Part shown: positions 18,145-26,643 of the stretch, one piece after another | Layout of the letters: every line of letters begins with the position of its first letter | Position numbering within the stretch: position 1 is the first letter of the stretch | The notes under the pieces: model-generated | What the model saw: the letters and a program-made list of their open reading frames with translations, nothing else | What the model was told of the DNA's origin: nothing | Database searches by the model: none | Program-made: the position numbers and the translations under genes | Assembly: GCF_900099785.1 (NCBI RefSeq) | Contig: NZ_FNDS01000005.1 | Coordinates: 1-64,000 of the forward strand | From: Pseudomonas panipatensis | GTDB taxonomy: Bacteria > Pseudomonadota > Gammaproteobacteria > Pseudomonadales > Pseudomonadaceae | Direction of reading: 5' to 3' | Length of the DNA: 64,000 nucleotides

Positions 18145-18153
18145 TGATATAAT
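18145..18153 (+). promoter_or_regulatory. Extended -10 element for msbA
   Basis: TGATATAAT is an extended -10 box (TGn-TATAAT) ending 30 bases before the chosen msbA ATG. No convincing -35 box is seen, which fits an extended -10 promoter. The hldE gene has a similarly spaced element. Confidence 0.55.
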
Positions 18154-18182
18154 CGCCGGCCTTTTCAGTGTGCGACCTCTAC

Positions 18183-20003
18183 ATGACCGGTAAAGACTCC
18201 GCAGCGCCCTCGAGCCTGAAGATCTACTTTCGCCTGCTTTCCTATGTGCGGCCGTACGTGGGCATCTTTGCACTGAGCATCGTCGGCTTCCTGATTTTCG
18301 CCGCCACCCAGCCCATGCTGGCCGGCATCCTCAAATTCTTCGTCGACGGCCTGTACAACCCGGAGGCGTCGCTCTTCCCCCACTCGTCATGGGCCTGGCT
18401 GCGCGATCTCAAGATGCTCTTCGCCGTGCCGATGCTGATGGTGCTGATCGCCGCCTGGCAAGGGATCGGCTCGTTCCTCGGCAACTACTTCATCGCCAAG
18501 GTTTCCCTGAGCCTGGTGCATGACCTGCGGGTGGCGCTGTTCAACAATCTGCTGGTCCTGCCCAACCGCTATTTCGACAGCCACAACTCCGGGCATCTGA
18601 TCTCGCGCATCACCTTCAACGTGACCATGGTCACCGGCGCCGCCACCGACGCCATCAAGGTGGTGATCCGCGAAGGCATGACGGTGATCTTCCTGTTCGT
18701 CGCGCTGCTGTGGATGAACTGGAAACTGACCCTGGTGATGGTGGCCATTCTGCCGGTCATCGCCCTCATGGTGACCAGCGCCAGCCGCAAGTTCCGCAAG
18801 CAGAGCAAGAAGATCCAGGTGGCCATGGGCGACGTGACCCACGTGTCCTCGGAGACCATCCAGGGCTACCGCGTGGTGCGCAGCTTCGGTGGCGAACCCT
18901 TCGAGCGTCAGCGTTTCCTCAAGGTCAGCCTCGAGAACACCCTGAAGAACCTGCGCATGAACAAGACCTCGGCGGTCTACACCCCGATGCTGCAACTGGT
19001 GATCTTCACCGCCATGGCGGTGCTGCTGTACCTGGTGCTGTTGCTGCGTGGCGATGCCTCGGTGGGCGACCTGGTGGCGTACATTTCCATGGCCGCTTCC
19101 CTGCCCAAACCGATCCGCCAGTTGTCGGAAGTCAGCTCCACCATCCAGCGTGGGGTGGCCGGTGCCGAGAGCATCTTCGAGCAGTTGGACCAGACCCCGG
19201 AAGTGGACAACGGCACGGTCGAGCGCGAGCGCGTGGGGGGACGCCTCGAGGTGAAGAACCTCAGCTTCTCCTACCCCGGAAGCGACAAGCAGGTGCTCAA
19301 CGATCTCAGCTTCAGCGTCGAGCCGGGGCAGATGGTGGCGCTGGTCGGTCGTTCCGGCAGCGGCAAGTCGACCCTGGCCAACCTGATCCCGCGCTTCTAC
19401 AACCACAACGCCGGGCAGATCCTGCTCGATGGCGTGGATGTCGAAGACTACCGCCTGAGCAACCTGCGCAAGCACATCGCCCTGGTCACCCAGCAGGTCA
19501 ACCTGTTCAACGACAGCGTGCTCAACAACATCGCCTACGGCGACCTCGCCGGGATGCCGCGCAGTGCGGTGGAGAAGGCCGCCGACGACGCCTTCGCCCG
19601 TGAGTTCATCGATCGCCTGCCGCAGGGCTTCGAAACCGAAGTCGGCGAGAACGGCGTGATGCTTTCCGGTGGCCAGCGCCAGCGTCTGGCGATTGCCCGC
19701 GCATTGCTCAAGGACGCCCCGGTGCTGATCCTCGACGAGGCCACCTCGGCGCTCGACACCGAGTCCGAGCGGCATATCCAGGCCGCCCTGGAGAAGGTCA
19801 TGGAGGGCCGCACCACCCTGGTGATCGCCCACCGCCTGAGCACCATCGAAAGCGCCGACCTGATCCTGGTGATGGACCAGGGCCACATCGTCGAGCGCGG
19901 TACCCACAAGCAACTGATTGCGCAGAACGGCTACTACGCCCGCCTGCATGCCCGGCAGTTCGCCGACGAGCCCGCCGAGGATGGCGTCGGCGAGTCGGTC
20001 TGA
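18183..20003 (+). CDS. msbA: Lipid A-core flippase, ABC exporter
   Basis: Homodimeric ABC transporter that flips core-lipid A across the inner membrane. It has 606 residues from the ATG at 18183; a GTG at 18168 would add MCDLY and is less likely because the -10 element lies only 15 bases before it. Six transmembrane segments occupy about residues 20-330. The ATPase domain has Walker A GRSGSGKST (389-397), signature LSGGQ (494-498), Walker B VLILDEA with D518-E519, and the switch histidine in VIAHRLST. Its own promoter separates it from waaL. mig-14 starts three bases after its stop. Confidence 0.96.
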   Translation: MTGKDSAAPSSLKIYFRLLSYVRPYVGIFALSIVGFLIFAATQPMLAGILKFFVDGLYNPEASLFPHSSWAWLRDLKMLFAVPMLMVLIAAWQGIGSFLGNYFIAKVSLSLVHDLRVALFNNLLVLPNRYFDSHNSGHLISRITFNVTMVTGAATDAIKVVIREGMTVIFLFVALLWMNWKLTLVMVAILPVIALMVTSASRKFRKQSKKIQVAMGDVTHVSSETIQGYRVVRSFGGEPFERQRFLKVSLENTLKNLRMNKTSAVYTPMLQLVIFTAMAVLLYLVLLLRGDASVGDLVAYISMAASLPKPIRQLSEVSSTIQRGVAGAESIFEQLDQTPEVDNGTVERERVGGRLEVKNLSFSYPGSDKQVLNDLSFSVEPGQMVALVGRSGSGKSTLANLIPRFYNHNAGQILLDGVDVEDYRLSNLRKHIALVTQQVNLFNDSVLNNIAYGDLAGMPRSAVEKAADDAFAREFIDRLPQGFETEVGENGVMLSGGQRQRLAIARALLKDAPVLILDEATSALDTESERHIQAALEKVMEGRTTLVIAHRLSTIESADLILVMDQGHIVERGTHKQLIAQNGYYARLHARQFADEPAEDGVGESV

Positions 20004-20005
20004 GC

Positions 20006-20908
20006 ATGTCGCTGCTCAATCACCTGCGCGTCTTCCGCGAACGCGGCTGGACCGCCATCGACGCGGCGGCCTACGCCGACGCCTGGCAGCGCTTCGGCGG
20101 CAGCGTGGCGACCCACCCGCAAGTGGTCGAGCGCCTGGCCGGCCTGGCGGGCATCCCGGTGCGCTACCTGGGCTGGATCGTCGATGGGCAAGTGCGCGCG
20201 GCCATTCCGGCCTGGGGCCGGCACCTGGCGTTGTCCAAGGAAGTGCTCAAGCACGCGGGCAAGAAGGCCCTGTTCGACCTCGGCAACGCCGAGGTCATCC
20301 TGCCGATCGCCGAGGATGCGCGCATTTCCCTACGTCATCGCGCCCGTTACCTTTCCGAACTCAACCGGGAACAGGTACTCGACCTGCGCCCGCAAGGCGA
20401 GGAGCTGGCGCTGAACCGCGCGCCGGCCGATTTCTCCAAGAAGTTCCGCTACAACCAGCGCCGCGAACAGCGCCTGCTGGAAGAAGCCGGCGGCGTGCTG
20501 CAGCCGATGGCCGAGCTGAGCCCCGCCGAGCAGGCGGCGATCTACGCCGATTTGTTCCAGCGCCGCTGGAACTTCGAGGTGCCGGGCAAGGCGCGTCTGG
20601 CCGATGTCTTTGGCCTGATGCGCGAATTCATGCGTGGCTCGCTGGTGTTGCTGGACGGCGAACCGGTGGCGATCCAGATTCTCTACCGGGTCGAATCGCC
20701 GAAATGGATCAGCGTCGAATACATCAACGGTGGCGTGGCGCCGGAGAACCGCGAGTTCAGTCCCGGCAGCGTGCTCAGCTTCGTCAACACCCAGCAGGCC
20801 TGGGCCGAGGCCGAAGCCCTGGGCAAGCCGCTACGCTATTCCTTCGGCCGCGCCGATCGCGAGTACAAGGACCGTTGGTGCCACCGCGTGCCGGTCTTCC
20901 AGGTCTGA
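20006..20908 (+). CDS. mig-14: Mig-14 family protein
   Basis: A 300-residue protein of the Mig-14 family, inner-membrane-associated proteins linked in Salmonella and P. aeruginosa to resistance to cationic antimicrobial peptides. It has a GNAT-like shape: FSKKFRYNQRREQRLL (a basic middle segment) and DGEPVAIQILYRVESPKWISVEYINGG followed by NREFSPGSVLSF in the second half. The start is two bases after the msbA stop, so it is read from the same transcript. In PAO1 the homologue (PA5003) lies between wapH and dnpA, upstream of waaL, so this copy has a different address. Confidence 0.82.
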   Translation: MSLLNHLRVFRERGWTAIDAAAYADAWQRFGGSVATHPQVVERLAGLAGIPVRYLGWIVDGQVRAAIPAWGRHLALSKEVLKHAGKKALFDLGNAEVILPIAEDARISLRHRARYLSELNREQVLDLRPQGEELALNRAPADFSKKFRYNQRREQRLLEEAGGVLQPMAELSPAEQAAIYADLFQRRWNFEVPGKARLADVFGLMREFMRGSLVLLDGEPVAIQILYRVESPKWISVEYINGGVAPENREFSPGSVLSFVNTQQAWAEAEALGKPLRYSFGRADREYKDRWCHRVPVFQV

Positions 20909-20987
20909 GCGCGCACCCCTAACCCTGTTGGCAGGGCCTCTTCGCCAGGCGTAGGCCAGGCCGATGACAGAGCCTCGGAGAACCCGG

Positions 20988-22400
20988 ATGAGCGCACGCA
21001 AGCAGCAACTGCTGAAAGAGCACCGCCGAAAGAAGCGCCTGGTGCTGCTGGGGGCCGTGCTGGCGCTGGTCCTGCTCGGCATTTTCGCGCCCTGGTGGAG
21101 CGTGCCGCTGGCGCTGCTGCTGGGTTGGGTGGCCCACGAGGCCTGGTTCGCCGATCACCTGTTCTATTCGCCGGGCGATGACTACCGCTACGACTTTCCC
21201 GAGGCGCAGCTCAAGCTGCCGGTGGCGATCGGCGCGCATGGCCTGCACATCGCCGAAGGCGCCCTGGCGGATGGCTACGAAAGCCTGTTCCTGCAGGTCC
21301 GGGTGAAGTCCACCTGGCTCGGACGCTGGCTCGATCCGCAGGTGCTGATCGAGGGCGACGCGCAGGACCGCCAGGACTTCGAGCGCGGCGTCGACGGCAT
21401 TCGCTACCTCAACCTCTCCGGCCAGGGCGCGGCGCTGCGCGCCGGGCACCTGCGCCTGCGTGGCCGGCATTGCCGCCTGGACAGCCAGGGTAGCCTGCAC
21501 GCCTTCAGCAACCCGGATTACGCCGGGCGCCGCCTGCTGGTCATCGCGCCCCACGCCGATGATGCGGAGCTCGCGGCCTTTGGCCTTTACAGCCGCGCCA
21601 GCGAGGTGGCCATCGTCACCCTGACCCAGGGCGAGATCGAGGCCGAGCATTACCAGCGCCTGGGCTTGGACAAGGCCGCCGCGGCGCGGCTCAAGGGCCG
21701 CCTGCGCGGTTGGGACAGCCTGGCGGTGCCGCTCTGGGGCGGCGTGCCGGCGCAGCGTTGCGTGCAACTGGGGTACTACTGCCTGCAACTGCCGGCCATG
21801 TACGCCGAACCGGAGAAAGCCTTCGGCTCGCGCGAGTCGGGCGAGAGCGACGTGCGCAGCCTGCGCCGACACAACCCGCTGACGCTGCCGGCCGATGCCG
21901 ACGGCGTGCCCAGTTGGAACAACCTGGTCGCCGACCTCGTCGCGCTGCTCGAACATTTCCGTCCCGAGGTGCTGGTCACGCCGCACCCGCAACTCGACCC
22001 GCACGCCGATCACGTGCATGCCACCCGCGCCGTGCAGGCGGCGGTCGAGCGCAGCGCCTGGAAGCCCGAGACCTTGCTGCTCTACGCCAACCACCTGCAT
22101 GACAACGACCGCTGGCCCATGGGGCCGGCCGACGGCGGCGTCGCCCTGCCGCCGTGCATTGAGGCGCTGCCGGCCGATCCGCTGTGGAGTCCCGTGCTGG
22201 ATGCCGACCAGCGGTGCGACAAGGCCCAGGCGCTGGCCATGCAGCATGACCTGCAGGGGCCGCTGCCGGCCAAGAAGCGCCTGCGCCGCGTGATCCAGAT
22301 GGCGTTGGCCGGGCGGCGTTGGCCGGCCACCGGCGAGGACGAGTTCTTCCGCAAGGCCGTGCGCCGCCACGAGCTGTTCTGGGTGCGCCGGCTGCGCTGA
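20988..22400 (+). CDS. dnpA: PIG-L family de-N-acetylase DnpA
   Basis: A 470-residue membrane-anchored deacetylase of the PIG-L family; PA5002 (DnpA) in P. aeruginosa affects fluoroquinolone persistence and is thought to act on the cell envelope. The ATG at 20988 follows GGAG by seven bases. An N-terminal basic stretch and one long hydrophobic segment (residues about 18-50) anchor it. The metal/catalytic motif PHADDAE is at 188-194, and DPHADHVHATRA supplies a further histidine. It lies between mig-14 and hldE; the substrate in this organism is unknown. Confidence 0.85.
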   Translation: MSARKQQLLKEHRRKKRLVLLGAVLALVLLGIFAPWWSVPLALLLGWVAHEAWFADHLFYSPGDDYRYDFPEAQLKLPVAIGAHGLHIAEGALADGYESLFLQVRVKSTWLGRWLDPQVLIEGDAQDRQDFERGVDGIRYLNLSGQGAALRAGHLRLRGRHCRLDSQGSLHAFSNPDYAGRRLLVIAPHADDAELAAFGLYSRASEVAIVTLTQGEIEAEHYQRLGLDKAAAARLKGRLRGWDSLAVPLWGGVPAQRCVQLGYYCLQLPAMYAEPEKAFGSRESGESDVRSLRRHNPLTLPADADGVPSWNNLVADLVALLEHFRPEVLVTPHPQLDPHADHVHATRAVQAAVERSAWKPETLLLYANHLHDNDRWPMGPADGGVALPPCIEALPADPLWSPVLDADQRCDKAQALAMQHDLQGPLPAKKRLRRVIQMALAGRRWPATGEDEFFRKAVRRHELFWVRRLR

Positions 22401-22437
22401 GCGGACGCCGCCCGGCGCCAGGCCGGGCCAGCGGCTA

Positions 22438-22446
22438 TGGTATTAT
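22438..22446 (+). promoter_or_regulatory. Extended -10 element for hldE
   Basis: TGGTATTAT (TGn-TATTAT) ends exactly 30 bases before the hldE ATG, the same spacing as at msbA. A clear -35 box is not seen. Confidence 0.5.
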
Positions 22447-22475
22447 CCGCGCCGATTTCGACCTGCGGAGTTCCC

Positions 22476-23900
22476 ATGAAACTGACCATGCCCCGTTTCG
22501 ATCAGGCCCCTGTGCTGGTAGTCGGCGATGTAATGCTCGACCGCTATTGGCATGGCGCGACCTCGCGCATCTCGCCCGAGGCGCCGGTGCCGGTGGTGCG
22601 GGTCGAACAGCATGAGGACCGTCCGGGTGGCGCCGCCAACGTCGCGCTGAACCTGGCCGCGCTCGGTGCGCCGGCCTTCCTGGTTGGCGTCACCGGCGAA
22701 GACGAGGCTGCGGCGAGTCTGTCCGACAGCCTGCAGGCGGTTGGCGTGACCACTCGCTTCCAGCGCATCGCCGGGCAGCCGACCATCGTCAAGCTGCGCG
22801 TCATGAGCCGCCACCAACAATTGTTGCGGGTGGACTTCGAGGAGCCGTTCAAGACCGACGCCGCCGCCCTGGGCGCCGACGTCGAGGCACTGCTGGACAA
22901 GGTCCGCGTGCTGGTCCTCTCCGACTACGGCAAGGGCGCGCTGAAGAACCACCAGGAACTGATCCAGGCCGCGCGCAAACGCGGTATCCCGGTGCTGGCC
23001 GATCCCAAGGGCAAGGACTTCGGCATCTACCGTGGCGCCAGCCTGATCACGCCGAACCTCTCCGAATTCGAAGCCATCGTCGGCCGCTGCCAGGACGAGA
23101 GCGAACTGGTCGCCAAGGGCCTGAAACTGCTCGCCGAGCTGGAGCTGGGCGCACTGCTGGTGACTCGTGGCGAACACGGCATGACCCTGCTGCGCCCGGG
23201 CCACCCGGCGCTGCACCTGCCGGCGCGGGCCCGCGAAGTGTTCGACGTCACCGGCGCCGGCGACACGGTGATTTCCACCCTGGCCGGGGCCCTGGCCGCT
23301 GGCGAGGAGCTGCCGCAGGCGGTGGCCCTGGCCAACCTGGCTGCCGGCATCGTCGTCGGCAAGCTCGGCACCGCCGCCATCAGCGCCCCGGAACTGCGCC
23401 GCGCGGTCCAGCGCGAGCAGGGCTCGGAGCGCGGCGTGCTTGGCCTCGAACAACTCTTGCTGGCCATCGAGGACGCCCGCGCCCAGGGCGAGAAGATCGT
23501 CTTCACCAATGGCTGCTTCGACATCCTCCATGCCGGCCACGTCAGCTACCTGGAACAGGCGCGCGCCCAAGGCGACCGGCTGGTCGTGGCGATCAACGAC
23601 GATGCCTCGGTGACCCGCCTGAAGGGGCCGGGCCGGCCGATCAACAGCGTCGACCGGCGCATGGCCGTGCTCGCCGGCCTGGGCGCGGTGGATTGGGTGG
23701 TGAGCTTCAGCGAGGACACCCCCGAACGCCTGCTCGGCCAGGTGCGCCCGGACGTGCTGGTCAAGGGCGGCGACTACTCGGTGGACCAGGTGGTCGGCGC
23801 TGACATCGTCGAAGGCTACGGCGGCGAGGTGCGGGTGCTCGGCCTGGTGCCGAACAGCTCGACCACGGCGATCGTCGAGAAGATCCGCCAGAAGCGCTGA
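22476..23900 (+). CDS. hldE: Bifunctional heptose-7-phosphate kinase / heptose-1-phosphate adenylyltransferase
   Basis: Makes ADP-heptose for waaC and waaF: the N-terminal ribokinase-fold domain phosphorylates D-glycero-D-manno-heptose 7-phosphate at C1, and the C-terminal nucleotidyltransferase adds AMP. It has 474 residues, as in PAO1 (rfaE). The kinase ATP-binding motif TGAGD (259-263) and the adenylyltransferase motif HAGH (352-355) with [13 protein letters not shown] are clear. GCGGAG lies five bases before the ATG at 22476, so the upstream extension to 22437 is rejected. A strong hairpin follows the gene. Confidence 0.96.
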   Translation: MKLTMPRFDQAPVLVVGDVMLDRYWHGATSRISPEAPVPVVRVEQHEDRPGGAANVALNLAALGAPAFLVGVTGEDEAAASLSDSLQAVGVTTRFQRIAGQPTIVKLRVMSRHQQLLRVDFEEPFKTDAAALGADVEALLDKVRVLVLSDYGKGALKNHQELIQAARKRGIPVLADPKGKDFGIYRGASLITPNLSEFEAIVGRCQDESELVAKGLKLLAELELGALLVTRGEHGMTLLRPGHPALHLPARAREVFDVTGAGDTVISTLAGALAAGEELPQAVALANLAAGIVVGKLGTAAISAPELRRAVQREQGSERGVLGLEQLLLAIEDARAQGEKIVFTNGCFDILHAGHVSYLEQARAQGDRLVVAINDDASVTRLKGPGRPINSVDRRMAVLAGLGAVDWVVSFSEDTPERLLGQVRPDVLVKGGDYSVDQVVGADIVEGYGGEVRVLGLVPNSSTTAIVEKIRQKR

Positions 23901-23953
23901 GCGCTCCGCGCGGCCGGCAGGCGCCTGCGCCGCGCGCGGGCGTTCTCCGCCAG

Positions 23954-23989
23954 TGACCGCTCTGCCAGCGCGGCCCGGCAGAGCGGTCA
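23954..23989 (+). terminator. Hairpin terminator after hldE
   Basis: A perfect 13-bp inverted repeat (TGACCGCTCTGCC and its complement) with a 10-base loop. It has no T-run after it, so it may be a Rho-linked or transcript-protecting structure. Confidence 0.5.
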
Positions 23990-24054
23990 TGGTTCCCCCG
24001 TCGAGTCCCGGCGCATGATCCCCGGCATCCCATCCCCGCGTGGAGCGAGATGCC

Positions 24055-25338
24055 ATGACCACCACCGTGCAGGGCCGCGCCCTGGCCATGCTCAACCGCG
24101 TCGCCCAGGCCGACTGGCCGGATCGCCTGAAACTGCGCAAACCCATCGAGAAGCTGCTCTACAGCGGCAGCCGCAGCGGCTTTCGCCTGGCCAGCGAGCG
24201 CGCCGCCAAGCAAGCCAGGGGACCGCGCCAGGTCGATCCGGACGGGCTCTTCGACCTCTCCCTCTCCGCAGAACAACGGATGCTGGTGGACATGCTCGAA
24301 GGTTTCGCCGCCGAGGTGCTGCGCCCGGCCGCCCATGCCGCCGACGCGACTGCCCGGCTGCCCGCCGCGTTGCTCAACCAGGTCGCTGAGCTGGGCCTGA
24401 GCCATTACGGCGTCGGCGAAGCGCATGGCGGCATGGCCGGCGAGCGCACGCTGCTGACCAATGCCTTGATCGGCGAAGCCCTGGCGCGTGGCGACCTGAG
24501 CCTGGCGGCGGCGCTACTGGTGCCGCTCTCGGCAGCCAACTGCCTGCGCCGCTGGGGCAGCGCCGAACAGCAGGCGCAGTGGCTGCCGGCCTTCGTCGCC
24601 GCGGATGGCCCGCCGTTGATCGCCATTGCCGTGAATGAGCCGCGGCCGCTGGGGCGTCCCGCCGAGCCGAAGACCCGGGCCCGCAAGCGCGCCGGCCATT
24701 ACCTGCTCAGCGGGGAGAAGTCCCTGGTGCTGCGTGGCCTCGATGCCAGCCAACTGATCGTCGCCGCACAGGCCGCCGATGGCGCGGCGCTGTTTCTCGT
24801 CGATGCCAGCGCCAAAGGCGTCGAGCGCCTGCCGGAGCCGGCCATGGGACTCAAGGCCAGCGGCACCGCGCGGGTCCGCCTGAACGGCGTGAAGGTCGCC
24901 GCCGAACGCCGCCTGGCCGCGCCGGACTTCGACTTCCAGGCCTTCCTCGACCTCAGTGGCCTGGCCTGGTGCGCCCTGGCTGTGGGCACCGGGCAGGCGG
25001 CGCTGGATTACCTGATCGACTACTGCAACCAGCGCCAGGCCTTCGGCGAACCGATCAGCCATCGCCAGGGCGTGGCCTTCATGGTCGCCGACATTGCCAT
25101 CGAACTGGATGCCATGCGCCTGCTGCTCTGGCGCGCCTGCGCCCTCGCCGAGCGCGGCCAGGCGTTTCCCCGCGAGGCCTACCTGGCGCGCCTGCTGTGT
25201 GCCGAGAAGGCGATGAAGATCGGCACCGACAGCGTGCAATTGCTCGGCGGCCACGGCTTCACTCAGGAGCATCCGGTCGAGCGCTGGTACCGCGATCTGC
25301 GCGCCGTGGCCGTGATGGCTGGCGGCGTCCACCTCTGA
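24055..25338 (+). CDS. Acyl-CoA dehydrogenase-like protein, catalytic residues altered (PA4995 type)
   Basis: A 427-residue acyl-CoA dehydrogenase-fold protein. The ATG at 24055 has GGAG nine bases upstream. After a basic N-terminal region it has the alpha-helical domain from about residue 75, a beta domain, and the C-terminal helical domain with RQAFGEPISHRQGVAFMVAD and LLGGHGFTQEHPVERWYRDLR. Two standard motifs are missing: the ITEPGxGSD flavin/substrate segment is replaced by AVNEPRPLGR, and the C-terminal xxEGT segment with the catalytic glutamate is replaced by AVMAGGVHL. It therefore may not oxidise acyl-CoA alone. The next dehydrogenase gene starts 11 bases later. Confidence 0.82.
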   Translation: MTTTVQGRALAMLNRVAQADWPDRLKLRKPIEKLLYSGSRSGFRLASERAAKQARGPRQVDPDGLFDLSLSAEQRMLVDMLEGFAAEVLRPAAHAADATARLPAALLNQVAELGLSHYGVGEAHGGMAGERTLLTNALIGEALARGDLSLAAALLVPLSAANCLRRWGSAEQQAQWLPAFVAADGPPLIAIAVNEPRPLGRPAEPKTRARKRAGHYLLSGEKSLVLRGLDASQLIVAAQAADGAALFLVDASAKGVERLPEPAMGLKASGTARVRLNGVKVAAERRLAAPDFDFQAFLDLSGLAWCALAVGTGQAALDYLIDYCNQRQAFGEPISHRQGVAFMVADIAIELDAMRLLLWRACALAERGQAFPREAYLARLLCAEKAMKIGTDSVQLLGGHGFTQEHPVERWYRDLRAVAVMAGGVHL

Positions 25339-25349
25339 GGAGTGCAGCG

Positions 25350-26558
25350 ATGTATCTGGAAACCCCGAAGAAATTCCGCGCCCTGGTCGATCAGGCGCAC
25401 CAGGTGGCGCGGCACTACCTGCGGCCGATCTCGCGCAAGTACGACAAGGCCGAGCACGCCTATCCGAAGGAGCTGGACCTGCTCGCCGCGCTGCTCGATG
25501 GCATGAACGCCGGCTCGCCGGATGCGGTCGGCGCCGACTCGGCGAGCAAGCGCAAGGACACTGCAGTCGAGGAGGGTGTGAAGAACGGCGGCAACCTCGC
25601 GGCCTGCCTGGGCGTGATGGAAATGTGCTGGGGCGATGTCGGCCTGCTCCTGGGCATGCCGCGCCAGGGCCTGGGCAATGCCGCCATCGCCGCGGTGGCC
25701 AACGACGAACAGCGCGAACGCTTCAGTGGCATCTGGGCGGCCATGGCCATCACCGAGCCCGGCTGCGGCTCGGACTCGGCGGCGATCCGCACCAGCGCCA
25801 CCCGCGACGGCGAGCACTATGTGCTCAATGGCGAGAAGATCTTCGTCACCTCGGGCGCACGGGCCGATGCGGTGGTGGTCTGGGCCACCCTGGACCGCAA
25901 CCTGGGGCGGGCGGCGATCAAGTCCTTCGTGGTGGAGAAGGGCACGCCGGGCATGAGCGTCACGCGGCTGGAAAAGAAGCTCGGCATCAAGGCTTCGGAT
26001 ACCGCCTCGATCAGCTTCAACGACTGCCGGGTACCGGCGGCCAATCTGCTGGGCAACGCCGAGATCGATGTGCAGAAGGGCTTCGCCGGGGTCATGGAAA
26101 CCTTCGACAACACCCGTCCGCTGGTGGCGGCCATGGCGGTGGGCGTGGCCAAGGCGTCGCTGCAGCGTACCCGTGAATTGTTGAAGAGCGCCGGTTGTCG
26201 TTGCGACTACCGCGAGCCGCCGCTCACGGCCAGTCACGCCGAGGCGACGCTGTACCGTCTGGAGGCGGAATGGGAAGCGGCGCGCCTGCTGACCCTGAAG
26301 GCCGCCTGGATGGCCGACAACCGCCTGCCCAATTCGAAGGAGGCGTCCATCGCCAAGGCCAAGGCCGGGCGGGTGGCCAACGAGATCACCCTGAAATGCG
26401 TCGAACTGGCCGGTGTCCTCGGTTATGGCGAGGACGAACTGCTGGAGAAGTGGGCGCGCGACTCGAAGATTCTCGATATCTTCGAAGGCACCCAGCAGAT
26501 CCAGTTGCTGATCATCGCCCGGCGCTTGCTGGGCAAGAGTTCCAGCCAGTTGAAGTGA
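25350..26558 (+). CDS. Acyl-CoA dehydrogenase (PA4994 type)
   Basis: A 402-residue FAD-dependent acyl-CoA dehydrogenase that should introduce a double bond between C2 and C3 of an acyl-CoA and pass electrons to ETF. Motifs are complete: AITEPGCGSDSAA near residue 133, GEKIFVTSGA, and the C-terminal KILDIFEGTQQIQ with the likely catalytic glutamate. The ATG at 25350 follows GAGGAG. It forms a two-gene unit with the altered paralogue before it, which suggests a mixed complex. Substrate chain type is not evident. It is followed by a hairpin and the convergent next gene. Confidence 0.88.
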   Translation: MYLETPKKFRALVDQAHQVARHYLRPISRKYDKAEHAYPKELDLLAALLDGMNAGSPDAVGADSASKRKDTAVEEGVKNGGNLAACLGVMEMCWGDVGLLLGMPRQGLGNAAIAAVANDEQRERFSGIWAAMAITEPGCGSDSAAIRTSATRDGEHYVLNGEKIFVTSGARADAVVVWATLDRNLGRAAIKSFVVEKGTPGMSVTRLEKKLGIKASDTASISFNDCRVPAANLLGNAEIDVQKGFAGVMETFDNTRPLVAAMAVGVAKASLQRTRELLKSAGCRCDYREPPLTASHAEATLYRLEAEWEAARLLTLKAAWMADNRLPNSKEASIAKAKAGRVANEITLKCVELAGVLGYGEDELLEKWARDSKILDIFEGTQQIQLLIIARRLLGKSSSQLK

Positions 26559-26601
26559 GGCACGGAGCCGCCGCAGGCCGGATCGGCTGCGTGGCGTTCG
26601 C

Positions 26602-26633
26602 CGCGGCCTGCGAATCGTCCTGCGCAGGCCGCG
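26602..26633. terminator. Bidirectional hairpin between convergent genes
   Basis: An 11-bp inverted repeat (CGCGGCCTGCG and its complement) with a 10-base loop lies between the acyl-CoA dehydrogenase gene and the reverse-strand gene. It has no T-run on either side. Confidence 0.45.
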
Positions 26634-26643
26634 ACAAGCGGCT

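Noticed and set aside
17436-23900. Horizontally acquired O-antigen island
   Set aside because: Base composition matches the surroundings, no mobility genes are present, and all genes are core LPS functions.
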